Shown: positions 51,325-59,870 of the stretch, one piece after another
Position numbering within the stretch: position 1 is the stretch's first letter
How the letters are laid out: each line of letters opens with the position of its first letter
The notes under the pieces: model-generated
Database searches by the model: none
The model's input: only the letters and a program-made list of their open reading frames with translations
What the model was told of the DNA's origin: nothing
DNA from: Desulfomicrobium baculatum DSM 4028
GTDB taxonomy: Bacteria > Desulfobacterota > Desulfovibrionia > Desulfovibrionales > Desulfomicrobiaceae
Reading direction: 5' to 3'
Length of the DNA stretch: 64,000 bases
NCBI RefSeq assembly: GCF_000023225.1
Contig: NC_013173.1
Coordinates: 3,040,501 to 3,104,500 of the forward strand
Program-made: the position numbers and the translations under genes

Positions 51325-52962
51325 CTAATAGTTAAGTATTTCCAAAGGGAAAGAAAACTGTGCCGGATCCTCCAGTCTGTGCTCCGTGAGCCGCTCCATG
51401 AGGAAGAGGCAACGGTTGTACATGGCGTGGGCAAAGGCCCGGTTCAGCTCGAAGCGGGTCGAGGTGTAGAACGATCTGGCCACCCCGAGTCCAAGACGGA
51501 TGTCGAAGCTCTCGTCACCATGGGCCTTGGCGAACGCCTTGCTGAACTCGTAAAAGCTTCTGATCGTCGCGGTGATCCGTGCGCGCGACTCCCGGTCAAA
51601 GGCGGGCAGCCGGAAATTGGAGACAAGAAACACCGAGACGTCCTGCACGTAGTCGGAATGCTGCGAACGGTGCAGATCAATAAAATACACCTTCTGATCC
51701 AGATGGTTGTAGATGACGTTGTTGATGTTGAAGTCGCCGTGGATGAACACCGAGAATGGCGCGGGATATCTGACTTCGATATCCATGCAACTCCTGATCA
51801 GTCCACCGGCCGAAGGGATGGCCACCGAACCAATGCCCATGGCGGGACGCATCAGGTCCGGATGGACCTGCAGGATGGAGGACATGCGGTCCAGGGCCTG
51901 GCGCATCATGTTCGTCGGCAGGGAGTGCCGGCTCATGGTCTGTTCCCAGACATGCTGAACAGTCTGCTCGAAAATGAACAGGGCGTTCTTGAGAATCTCC
52001 TCGTCCGAATTGAAGATGGCTTCGTCCAGGGTGCAGCCGGACAAGAATTCGGTCAAAAGCGACGCGTTCTCGCCCTCCTCCTGATAGCTGAACACTTTCG
52101 GGACCAGTCCGGGAATGATTTCATTCCAGCATTCCAGATTGATTTTCTCCTGACGGATCTTGCGCAGGTTGCCTTCCTTGAAAATGGAGTCCCGCGCCTG
52201 GGGAGTCTTCTTCCCCTCCACGCGGGCGATGCGGCAGCCCGAGCGCGAGCCCCAGATGCCCTGGAAATCCACATCCGTGACATCCCCCTGCAGGCCCGAT
52301 TTGTTCAGGTTGCGCTGCAGGGCCTTGAACTGCTGGATCTTGATGCGCTCGCCGATGATGACGAAAAGCAGGGCCTCCCCGATGTTGAGCAGGCTATCCC
52401 CGATGCGCTCCATGTAGCGGATGATGAAAAGCGAGGTGATATGGTCCTCCACGTTGCGGCCGATGCGCAAGTGGATCATGATCTTGTCGAAATTCTCCTT
52501 GTACATGAGGTCGAGCTCGTCCTCCATGCGGCAGATGGACAACGCCCCGGACAGATTGGCCTTTTGCAGGACAGGGAGGATCTCGCTGACCGTTTCGTGG
52601 ATTTTGAGAAAACTGTCCTTGTAATCGAAATTTTCCAGAAACCTGTGCGTGGTGAGGTAGCCCATCTGCTTGGCTATGTTCACGCAATAATCGCCGATAC
52701 GCTCCAGATTGATGGTGATGATGTGCACGGCGCGCAGATACTTCATTTGATCCTGACCGAGCCGGGTCTGATTGAGCGTCGTGAAGCATTTGTTTTCAAT
52801 GACGTTCTTCAGATTGTCTATGTAATCGTCCTTGCTGAATATCTTGTCATAGGTGGAGGGCGTCGGCTCCAGCAGAAATTCGAACGTGGCCTTGATCTGG
52901 TTTTGAACTTCCATGATCAGGAACCGGAAATTCTCATCGAGCCCTTCAAAACTTTTGAGCAT
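51325..52962 (-). CDS. PhoU-domain protein fused to an aminoglycoside-phosphotransferase-type kinase
   Basis: The 545-residue protein has two PhoU repeats in residues 1-235, each with ERIGD (about 87-91 and 185-189). A kinase-like domain follows with HGDFNINN (H408, D410, N415) and IDLHR (D429), the catalytic and metal-binding positions of APH-type kinases. The fusion suggests phosphate or PhoR-type signals controlling a small-molecule kinase. It is part of the GAK operon, 8 bp after the amphi-Trp gene. Confidence 0.85.
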   Translation of the reverse strand: MLKSFEGLDENFRFLIMEVQNQIKATFEFLLEPTPSTYDKIFSKDDYIDNLKNVIENKCFTTLNQTRLGQDQMKYLRAVHIITINLERIGDYCVNIAKQMGYLTTHRFLENFDYKDSFLKIHETVSEILPVLQKANLSGALSICRMEDELDLMYKENFDKIMIHLRIGRNVEDHITSLFIIRYMERIGDSLLNIGEALLFVIIGERIKIQQFKALQRNLNKSGLQGDVTDVDFQGIWGSRSGCRIARVEGKKTPQARDSIFKEGNLRKIRQEKINLECWNEIIPGLVPKVFSYQEEGENASLLTEFLSGCTLDEAIFNSDEEILKNALFIFEQTVQHVWEQTMSRHSLPTNMMRQALDRMSSILQVHPDLMRPAMGIGSVAIPSAGGLIRSCMDIEVRYPAPFSVFIHGDFNINNVIYNHLDQKVYFIDLHRSQHSDYVQDVSVFLVSNFRLPAFDRESRARITATIRSFYEFSKAFAKAHGDESFDIRLGLGVARSFYTSTRFELNRAFAHAMYNRCLFLMERLTEHRLEDPAQFSFPLEILNY

Positions 52963-52970
52963 GGCGTGTC

Positions 52971-53240
52971 CTAGGAGGTGATGGAAATTGTGCCGGACGC
53001 CGGGGATTCATCGCTTTTGTCTTTCCAGCCGACCTTGATGGCCAGCTTGTTCTCCGAGCCCTTCTTCTTCACCGACACCTCGAATTTCATGTACCCGCCC
53101 GGATGCAGGCAGATTTCAGACCCCTCGGATTTGAGCACGATCCGCCCCTCGGCAAATCCATCCTGCAAGGCCTGCAGATATTTCTGGATGGTCCGGCTGT
53201 CCTGTACGGACTCGAATTCGAATTTATCGTCTTGAGACAT
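52971..53240 (-). CDS. Amphi-Trp domain protein (second copy)
   Basis: The 89-residue protein has a helix (QDSRTIQKYLQALQDGFAEG) followed by beta strands and ends in KLAIKVGWK, the amphi-Trp layout. It differs in sequence from the copy at 47865. It lies 15 bp after the PHP-like gene and 8 bp before the PhoU-kinase gene, so it is operonic. Function unknown. Confidence 0.75.
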   Translation of the reverse strand: MSQDDKFEFESVQDSRTIQKYLQALQDGFAEGRIVLKSEGSEICLHPGGYMKFEVSVKKKGSENKLAIKVGWKDKSDESPASGTISITS

Positions 53241-53255
53241 GAGTATTCCTTTTTT

Positions 53256-54395
53256 TCAGCCCAGCAGGCGTTCGCGATATTCGCGGATGACGATTTCCCG
53301 GCTCATGCCCGAAAGGATGAGCCGCTTGGAGATCTCCAGGTCATCCCAGGCCGGTTGATAGCCAATCTCCCGATTCGCCTTTTCCACATTTTGCGACGTG
53401 ATGGTTTTGACTTTCTCACCCATGTGGGTGTCGTCGCCCATGAAGACCAGTTTGCGGCGTGTGGACGGACCCGCGCAGGCATTGGCCCGGCCCACGGCCG
53501 CAATCAGAAAATCCGTGTAACGCTGCGACTGGGGGTTCCAGACCTCGTACCCGTCGACGTCGTAGTCGGCCAGCAGGATGGGCCAGAACTGCTCCGGGTG
53601 GGGGATGATGATTCCTCCGCCAAGAGCCCGGGCTTCCTCGATGACCTCGGAAGTGCGATAGAAATAGCGCAGGGAAAAGTGGGTTTTGACAATGGCCTTG
53701 ACCGCCGACAGATAGGTCTGGATACGGTCGATGAGTTCGCCGTCATAGAACGGACGCAGGGCGTCGAAATAGTTGCGCAGCAGCTTGTTCTTGAGAGCGT
53801 CCGGGGACAGGCCGGCGTGTCTGTCCTCGACCATGCGCCGCACCTTGGTCACATGGTGCCGCACGAATTCGACCAGATCCAGATCCGCCCCGGTCTCCCG
53901 CGCAGCCTGTTCGATGCGGTCTTCCAGCGGAGCGGTGATGGCGTGCATGAAATCGAAAAGCTGCGACGCCCGGTAGGTCTGGGTATGGCGAAGCATGGCG
54001 CGCAACGTATGGGCGTGCTCCAGGCGGGATGTCTGGAAATGGAGCAGCAACTGCACCTTCTGGTTGAAGCCGTGGGAGTAGCAGTCCACCTCCACGCCGC
54101 TGAAATTTCCGTACTCCAGGATCTCGTTGTGCTGGGTCGGGATGATCAAATTCTCGGTCATGCCTGGGAACATGTTGTGAACGCGTTGCGTAATGACCGG
54201 CATGGGCACGAATTCCGGATGCCAGTGTACGGCCATGACGCTTTGCTGGTCGGGGAGGACACGCTGCGGGGAGGCCAGCGCCGCCAACGTTTCTTCGCTG
54301 AGATTCGTGCTGGTCACGGATTCGAACACGGCGAGATCCCGCTCGTTGATAGCCGGATCCCAGGCCGCGGGATTCATTGGGTCGGATGAACGCAT
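53256..54395 (-). CDS. PHP-like metal-dependent hydrolase candidate
   Basis: The 379-residue soluble protein has metal-ligand-like segments in the order VMAVHWHPEF, LIIPTQHNEI, GVEVDCYSHGF, GGGIIIPHPE, DGYEVWNPQ and VFMGDDTHMGE, which resemble those of PHP-superfamily phosphoesterases. I infer the fold from this pattern; catalytic function is not shown. The ATG at 54395 follows the XXXCH gene by 9 bp with AGG upstream; an inner ATG at 54377 is also possible. Confidence 0.65.
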   Translation of the reverse strand: MRSSDPMNPAAWDPAINERDLAVFESVTSTNLSEETLAALASPQRVLPDQQSVMAVHWHPEFVPMPVITQRVHNMFPGMTENLIIPTQHNEILEYGNFSGVEVDCYSHGFNQKVQLLLHFQTSRLEHAHTLRAMLRHTQTYRASQLFDFMHAITAPLEDRIEQAARETGADLDLVEFVRHHVTKVRRMVEDRHAGLSPDALKNKLLRNYFDALRPFYDGELIDRIQTYLSAVKAIVKTHFSLRYFYRTSEVIEEARALGGGIIIPHPEQFWPILLADYDVDGYEVWNPQSQRYTDFLIAAVGRANACAGPSTRRKLVFMGDDTHMGEKVKTITSQNVEKANREIGYQPAWDDLEISKRLILSGMSREIVIREYRERLLG

Positions 54396-54404
54396 TGGCA
54401 AAAC

Positions 54405-54938
54405 CTATTTGTAGCGGTCGTGGCAGGATTTCTTGGCCTGGGCCAGTTCTTCGACCACCGCGGCCGTTGCGGCCTGGTCCTCGTGGTCGAAGGACGCGCG
54501 CAGACGCTCGCAAATTTCCGCATACGCAGGATAAAAGTCGTCACCGTATCCATGATACGAAATCATCTTTTCGGAATCCGAGAGGAAAACCGAGACTATT
54601 TCACGCGAAGGCATCTCGCCGCGGGCAACGCTTTCACGGATGGCCTTGAAATAGATCTGCATCCTCTTCTTGAGCTTCGAATAACTCTCGCACACGACGC
54701 CCGACCCGCACGGATCGTCGGCTCCGCAGACTTTCAGGCCCTTGCCCGTGAATTTCACTTCCAGCGCATCGTCCTGTCCCAGATCAACCTTGACCTTGAA
54801 CTTGACCAGTTCCGCAAGGCTGATCCCGTATTCGCTTAGGTCATCGGACTCCTGCTCCAGGGTATCCGCCAATTTGCGCAACAGGTCCGCGGCTTCGGCG
54901 CGTGAGAGCAGCCAATTGTGTTTCAGTTTCGATGCCAT
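54405..54938 (-). CDS. GAK system XXXCH protein
   Basis: The 177-residue protein has a start matching the amphi-Trp-like layout (LLSRAEAADLLRKLADTLEQ), a KFKVKVDL strand, a Cys-rich middle (VCGADDPCGSGVVC) and a C-terminus KKSCHDRYK, the CH motif that gives XXXCH proteins their name. It is the first gene after the Pho box of the GAK operon. Role unknown; the CH motif suggests metal or haem binding. Confidence 0.75.
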   Translation of the reverse strand: MASKLKHNWLLSRAEAADLLRKLADTLEQESDDLSEYGISLAELVKFKVKVDLGQDDALEVKFTGKGLKVCGADDPCGSGVVCESYSKLKKRMQIYFKAIRESVARGEMPSREIVSVFLSDSEKMISYHGYGDDFYPAYAEICERLRASFDHEDQAATAAVVEELAQAKKSCHDRYK

Positions 54939-55011
54939 GCAATCTTCCTTGGTGAAAAGTAATATGGAAATGCTGATTTTCTCTGTTAACAGGGCCGCAA
55001 AGTCAATTCTC

Positions 55012-55046
55012 TTACTGTGACATTTGCGTCACAGTTCCGTGACAGA
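55012..55046 (-). promoter_or_regulatory. Pho box upstream of the GAK operon
   Basis: On the minus strand TGTCAC, TGTGAC and TGTCAC occupy 55039-55044, 55028-55033 and 55017-55022, in exact 11-bp register, about 80 bp before the first start codon. It may also serve the divergent PHP-glycosyltransferase gene. Confidence 0.7.
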
Positions 55047-55155
55047 CTACTCCTGGACCAACATGATTCCAAAATATTTATGAAATTGCCATGCAAGCGT
55101 AACAGTAATGACGCCAGCGCGGGATAGCGTGCGCAAACCACAAAGAGGTATGCAC

Positions 55156-57567
55156 ATGATCACACAACGCAAAGCGGACATGCATGTCCATTCCAAATTT
55201 TCCAGCAGACCATCGCAATGGATTTTGCAAAAACTTGGCTGTCCGGAAAGCTTCACGGAACCCGCATTCATTTATGAACAGGCCAAAGCGGCGGGCATGG
55301 ATTTTGTCACCATCACCGATCACAACGTCATCGATGGAGGACTGCGCATTGCCCACCTGCCGGGAGTTTTTTTAAGCGAGGAGGTGACCACCTACTTCCC
55401 GGAGGACCGCTGCAAGCTGCATGTCCTGGTCTACGGCATCACCGAGACGCAGCACGGGGAAATTCAGCGCCTGCGCGAAAATGTCTATGATCTGTGCGGC
55501 TACCTGCGCAGGGAAGGTTTGGTGCATGCGCTGGCCCATCCTCTGTTCGCGGTCAACGACAAGCTCGGCATCGACCATTTCGAACAGAGCCTGCTCCTCT
55601 TTGACGTCTTTGAATTGAACGGCTGTCGTGACGAAATGCAGAACACGGTCCTACGGTCGATCCTGGCGGATCTGGACCGGATCACGATGGAAATCCTGGC
55701 CGATCGGCACGGACTGGAACCGCTGGGGTGCACGCCCTGGAAAAAAGGATTGATCGGGGGCTCCGACGACCATTCCAGCCTCAACATCGCAAGCATGCAC
55801 ACCCTGGCCGAAGCGAACGGTCTGGATGATTTTCTCGGTGCGGTGCGCGGTGGGCGGGCGCTGCCGTCCGGTCGCGCGGCCACCGGACATGCCCTGGCGC
55901 GAAATCTCTACGCCATAGCCTACCAATTCTACCGCGCCAGGACCAAACGTTCGCGCTCCAAAATGCTCTGCATGCAGTTCGCCGACCACATGCTCGGTGC
56001 CGGTGAAACGTCCGGAGACGGCATTCTGGCCCGCCTGCACGCGGCCATCGGCACGCGCAAAAGCAGCACCTATCTGCGCCTGGCCGACGCCGACGGGATC
56101 AAGGCCGCACTCTTGAAAGAGGTGACCCGCATCATCGAGAACGACCCCACATTCACGGCCATCGCCAAGGGAGAACCGGGCGCGGACTTTGACCAGGAGT
56201 GGTTCCGCTGCGTCGGCCAGGCCTCGGACAAGCTCATCGCCACATTTCTGGACCGGCTGCTCACCAGCGCCATCGGCGCGGACATCTTCGACATTTTCAG
56301 CACCATCGGCACTGCCGGGTCGCTGTACGCCCTCTTGGCCCCGTACTTCGTGTCTTTCGGGCTCTTTGCCCGTGAACGGTCATTCAGCCGAAAATGCGCC
56401 AGAGCTTTCGGACAGGCGAGGCCAAGGCCGCTTACGCTCCTGCATTTCACAGATACGTTCGAAGACGTGAACGGCGTCTCACGGACCATCCGGCAGCAAC
56501 TGGACATGGCTTTGGAGCACGGCAAAGACATGACCGTGATCACCTGCGGACAAGGAGATAACGCACCGGGGATCAAGGTCTTCGACCCCATTGGCACGTT
56601 CGCCATGCCCGAGTATCCGGAGCTTTCCATATCGTACCCACCCTTCTTGCGCATGCTTGAGTACGCCCTGGAAACGGACGCAAAGCTCATTCTGGCCGCC
56701 ACGCCCGGACCTGTCGGCCTCGCCGCGCTGGCCATCAGCAAGATTCTGCAGATCCCCATCCACGGCACCTACCACACCGCCTTCCCCCAGTATGTCGCGT
56801 CCCTGACCGGCGATTCTGGCCTGACAGACCTGACCCGCAAGTTCATGGCATGGTATTACAAGCAGATGGACGTGGTTTATGCCCCCTCCTCGGCCATCGC
56901 CGAGGAATTGACGACCTTCGGCGTGGACCGCAAGGCCATCCGGGTATACCCGCGCGGGGTGGACACAGCGCGCTTTGATCCGATCAAACGAAACGGCTTT
57001 TACAAACCCTGGTCAGGCATGGACTCTTTCAAGCTGATCTATGTTGGACGGGTTTCCAGGGAAAAGGACCTGGACATCCTGGCAGCGGCCTACAAAAGCG
57101 CGATCTCGCGGATGAACGGACACGACGTGCAACTCGTCATTGTCGGAGATGGCCCGTACCGGACGGAAATGGAGAACGAGCTCCTCGGATTGCCCGCGCT
57201 CTTCACCGGAGTGCTGCATGGCGAAGCATTGGCAGCGGCCTATGCCTCGGCGGATCTTTTTGTCTTTCCGTCGACCACGGACACATTCGGCAATGTGGTG
57301 CTGGAGGCCCAGGCATCGGGGCTACCGGTTATTGTCAGCGACAGGGGCGGACCCATGGAAAACATCGATCCCGGCAAAACGGGCCTCGTCGTTCCCGGCC
57401 GGGACGCGGACAGTCTGGCCCAGGCCATGATCGAGCTGTGCGCCGATCCGCGCCGCGTCAAGCACATGGGTGAAGCGGCACGCGTTTTTGCCGAAGAGCG
57501 CAGCTTCGGCTCCGCGTTTCTGGCCACCTGGGAACTCTACAAAGACGCCGCCCCGCCCGCCGCGTGA
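55156..57567 (+). CDS. PHP-domain/GT4-family glycosyltransferase fusion
   Basis: The 803-residue protein has an N-terminal PHP phosphoesterase domain (DMHVHSKFS, TITDHNVIDG, HALAHPLF, GSDDHSS; about 1-230). A helical linker follows, then a GT4 glycosyltransferase (about 415-795) with DVNGVSRTIRQQ, YHTAFPQYV, YPRGVDTARF, YVGRVSREKDLD and SDLF-type ASADLFVFPSTTDTFGNVVLEA. The latter resembles SqdX/MgtA-type lipid glycosyltransferases. ATG at 55156 has GAGG seven bases upstream. It is divergent from the GAK operon and probably Pho-controlled. Confidence 0.88.
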   Translation: MITQRKADMHVHSKFSSRPSQWILQKLGCPESFTEPAFIYEQAKAAGMDFVTITDHNVIDGGLRIAHLPGVFLSEEVTTYFPEDRCKLHVLVYGITETQHGEIQRLRENVYDLCGYLRREGLVHALAHPLFAVNDKLGIDHFEQSLLLFDVFELNGCRDEMQNTVLRSILADLDRITMEILADRHGLEPLGCTPWKKGLIGGSDDHSSLNIASMHTLAEANGLDDFLGAVRGGRALPSGRAATGHALARNLYAIAYQFYRARTKRSRSKMLCMQFADHMLGAGETSGDGILARLHAAIGTRKSSTYLRLADADGIKAALLKEVTRIIENDPTFTAIAKGEPGADFDQEWFRCVGQASDKLIATFLDRLLTSAIGADIFDIFSTIGTAGSLYALLAPYFVSFGLFARERSFSRKCARAFGQARPRPLTLLHFTDTFEDVNGVSRTIRQQLDMALEHGKDMTVITCGQGDNAPGIKVFDPIGTFAMPEYPELSISYPPFLRMLEYALETDAKLILAATPGPVGLAALAISKILQIPIHGTYHTAFPQYVASLTGDSGLTDLTRKFMAWYYKQMDVVYAPSSAIAEELTTFGVDRKAIRVYPRGVDTARFDPIKRNGFYKPWSGMDSFKLIYVGRVSREKDLDILAAAYKSAISRMNGHDVQLVIVGDGPYRTEMENELLGLPALFTGVLHGEALAAAYASADLFVFPSTTDTFGNVVLEAQASGLPVIVSDRGGPMENIDPGKTGLVVPGRDADSLAQAMIELCADPRRVKHMGEAARVFAEERSFGSAFLATWELYKDAAPPAA

Positions 57568-57638
57568 GGGAACGCACGGCAGACGGGGCGGACACGTTGG
57601 CAGGAAAAAAAATCCGGACCATGCGGCCCGGTCATGGA

Positions 57639-58826
57639 TCAAAGCCCGGTCTTGATGACCATGTCCGTGATCGGGCCGCGCGAGCGTTCGCCCTTGAGCA
57701 CGATGTGGCCGTAGCCCGGAAGGCCTTTGAGCATTTTGACGGTCCAGTTCAGGCCGTTGTTGGACTCGTTCAGGTAGGGGTTGTCGACCTGACGCGTGTC
57801 GCCGAGGCAGATGCATTTCACGTTCTCGCCCATGCGGGTCAAAAGCGCCCTTGTTTCGGCGCGTGAGAGGTTCTGCATCTCGTCGATGATGACCACGGCG
57901 TTTTCGAGGTTCATGCCACGGATAAAGGCGATGGGCAGGATCTCGAAGCGTTTGGGATTGAAGCGGAAATTGCCGCTCTCGCTGTCGGCGAAGATGCGGT
58001 TGGCCGGGCGCAGGTCGTGCAGTTTCATGAGCAGGTCCCCGACGTAGCGCACATAGGGGGCCATCTTCTCCTCCAGATCGCCGGGCAGGTAGCCGAGCTT
58101 GGCGCCAATCTCGATGACCGGCTTGACGAGGTAGATCTTGCGGTACGGGTTGTCCTTCTTCTCCAGGGCCATGAACAGGGCGGCGGCCAGGGCCAGGAAG
58201 GTCTTGCCGTAGCCTGCCTCGGACTGGATGGTGACCAGGTTCACGGCATCGTCGAGCAGAAGCTCCAGAGCCAGGTTCTGATAGACATTGCGCGGACGCA
58301 CGTTCCAGACGTTGTGCTGAAAGTCGATGACGCGGGGCCCGGAGGTGGCGTGCATGTATGGCTGGCCGCCGATCCAGGCGAAACTGTTGGGGATGGGCTC
58401 CTCGCCTTCGCGCACAAAGCCGGTGTAGGACTGGGATTCGGAGCGGAACGGGTTGGAATCGCGGAACCCTTCGCTGGCGATGGCGTGGATGCGGGCCTTG
58501 AGCTGCAGGATGCGGTCGTTGGTGACCAGAATGGGCGCATCCACGCCGCTGTCTTTGAGTTCATCAAGGATCAGTTCGTCGCCGTTCTTGCTCTCCGCGT
58601 CCGTGAAAATCCGGGGCGGAAGGAACTGGATATCCGGGTCGTCCTGCAGCGCAGCAATGGCCTGGGCCACGATATGGGCCACGCGCGGCTCGCGCTTGAG
58701 CTTGTCCAGCTCCCGCAGGACGGTGTACGGCAGGATGACCCGGTTCTCCTGGCCGTTGCGCAGAGCGCGGATGCATTGAGGGTTGTCAATGAGCACATTG
58801 GTGTCGAGTACGTAATTCTTCTGCAT
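57639..58826 (-). CDS. PIN-PhoH family protein
   Basis: The 395-residue protein has an N-terminal PIN ribonuclease-type domain (YVLDTNVLIDNP; about 1-130) and a C-terminal PhoH ATPase (Walker A EAGYGKT, Walker B VVIIDEMQN; about 170-385). This is the PhoH2/YlaK layout, proposed to unwind and cut RNA. It is not preceded by a visible Pho box here, so its phosphate link rests on the family name and location. Confidence 0.92.
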   Translation of the reverse strand: MQKNYVLDTNVLIDNPQCIRALRNGQENRVILPYTVLRELDKLKREPRVAHIVAQAIAALQDDPDIQFLPPRIFTDAESKNGDELILDELKDSGVDAPILVTNDRILQLKARIHAIASEGFRDSNPFRSESQSYTGFVREGEEPIPNSFAWIGGQPYMHATSGPRVIDFQHNVWNVRPRNVYQNLALELLLDDAVNLVTIQSEAGYGKTFLALAAALFMALEKKDNPYRKIYLVKPVIEIGAKLGYLPGDLEEKMAPYVRYVGDLLMKLHDLRPANRIFADSESGNFRFNPKRFEILPIAFIRGMNLENAVVIIDEMQNLSRAETRALLTRMGENVKCICLGDTRQVDNPYLNESNNGLNWTVKMLKGLPGYGHIVLKGERSRGPITDMVIKTGL

Positions 58827-58889
58827 GGACGGCTCAATCCTTAGGGGCTCATGCCCCGGTCCGGACCATTGACGGGAGAGGGCGGCCGA

Positions 58890-59291
58890 TCAGACTGCTG
58901 CCAAAACCCCGTCCCCAAGTCCGGTGCGCCCGAATTCTCCGGGAAGCCTGTCTATCATCTCCTGGCACTCTATGCAGAAGAGCGCGCTCGGTATGGCCAG
59001 GAGCCTGCGGTCGGCAATATGCTCGCCGCACATTTCACAGATCCCGTAGGAATCGTTGTCGATGGCCTTGAGGGCGACGGTGATGTCTTTGAGCAGTTTA
59101 ACGTTACGATTGTAGCGTATCACATTCCAGTCCCGTGAGGAAGCGCTGCAGGCCTGGTCCGCCAGATCCGGCTCAAGCTCCCTGTTCTGGCTCATGACGT
59201 CCCGCAGGGACTCGTTTTCCTCTTCGATCTTCCTGAATTTTTCCCGTAATTGCAGCTCGATTCCCTGATGAACATGGCAAACACTCGACAT
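58890..59291 (-). CDS. DksA/TraR-type C4 zinc-finger protein
   Basis: The 133-residue protein has a coiled-coil N-terminal part and a C-terminal zinc finger CEMCG...CIEC (about 95-115). DksA-type proteins bind RNA polymerase with ppGpp or modify promoter kinetics. The start at 59291 has a perfect GGAGG upstream. It stands alone downstream of a 130-bp region. Confidence 0.9.
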   Translation of the reverse strand: MSSVCHVHQGIELQLREKFRKIEEENESLRDVMSQNRELEPDLADQACSASSRDWNVIRYNRNVKLLKDITVALKAIDNDSYGICEMCGEHIADRRLLAIPSALFCIECQEMIDRLPGEFGRTGLGDGVLAAV

Positions 59292-59419
59292 AGGCACCTC
59301 CGTTATGTGTGGCCGTCGGTCCACCCGGAACACCCGGACCCAAACCTTTTGCCGTTGAAGCACCCTAGATCCGGCGTGTTGCGGGTCAGAGACGAAGGCG
59401 AGGAGGTTTCATGACAGAG

Positions 59420-59794
59420 TCATTCGCCTCCGTCCGCAAGAAGACGATCGACGAGGAGACGCTCCAGAGCTGGATCGTCCTGCAAGGTCGGCTGGATCAC
59501 GAATTCGACTCCGGGAAATTCCTCGCGCAGCGCGGCGATCATCTGCGGGATGTCCTGTTCGATATGCACCCCGTTGTAGAGAAAATACTGCATGACCACG
59601 ATCCTCGTGCAGCCCCGCACGACGAGTTCGCGCACCTGATCGGCCAGGGTCGGCTCGCCCAGGGAAAAAAAGGCAGGCAGGACCTGCGCCTCTGCGATTC
59701 GGCTTGCGACCCGCCCGACCATGGCCGTGAACTGCAAGGCAACCTCCTTGCGCCTGCTGCCGTGCCCAAGCACGATCATTCCCGTTTTATGCAC
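59420..59794 (-). CDS. Short CbiX-type sirohydrochlorin chelatase
   Basis: The 124-residue class II chelatase has the N-terminal metal-binding GHGSRR and the second His in FLYNGVHIEQDI. Short CbiX proteins insert cobalt, nickel or iron into sirohydrochlorin; sulfate reducers need sirohaem and cobalamin. Start is GTG at 59794 with GAGGAGG upstream. It is downstream of a His-rich peptide gene and a terminator. Confidence 0.85.
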   Translation of the reverse strand: MHKTGMIVLGHGSRRKEVALQFTAMVGRVASRIAEAQVLPAFFSLGEPTLADQVRELVVRGCTRIVVMQYFLYNGVHIEQDIPQMIAALREEFPGVEFVIQPTLQDDPALERLLVDRLLADGGE

Positions 59795-59813
59795 ACATCC
59801 TCCTCAAATGATG

Positions 59814-59844
59814 AAAAAAGGCCACCCACTCACTGCAGGCGGCC
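59814..59844 (-). terminator. Terminator between the His-rich peptide gene and cbiX
   Basis: On the minus strand GGCCGCC pairs with GGTGGCC (one G-U), followed by six T. The hairpin separates the two genes; read-through may express cbiX at a lower level. Confidence 0.6.
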
Positions 59845-59870
59845 CTTGAACCGACGTTACCCGTCCCGTC

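Noticed and set aside
51379-52974. Plus-strand frame of 531 codons opposite the PhoU-kinase gene
   Set aside because: Shadow of a gene with clear PhoU and kinase motifs.
55080-55130. A possible further Pho half-site (TCATTACTGTTAC) before the PHP-glycosyltransferase gene
   Set aside because: Spacing of the hexamer-like units is not 11 bp, so it was not called.
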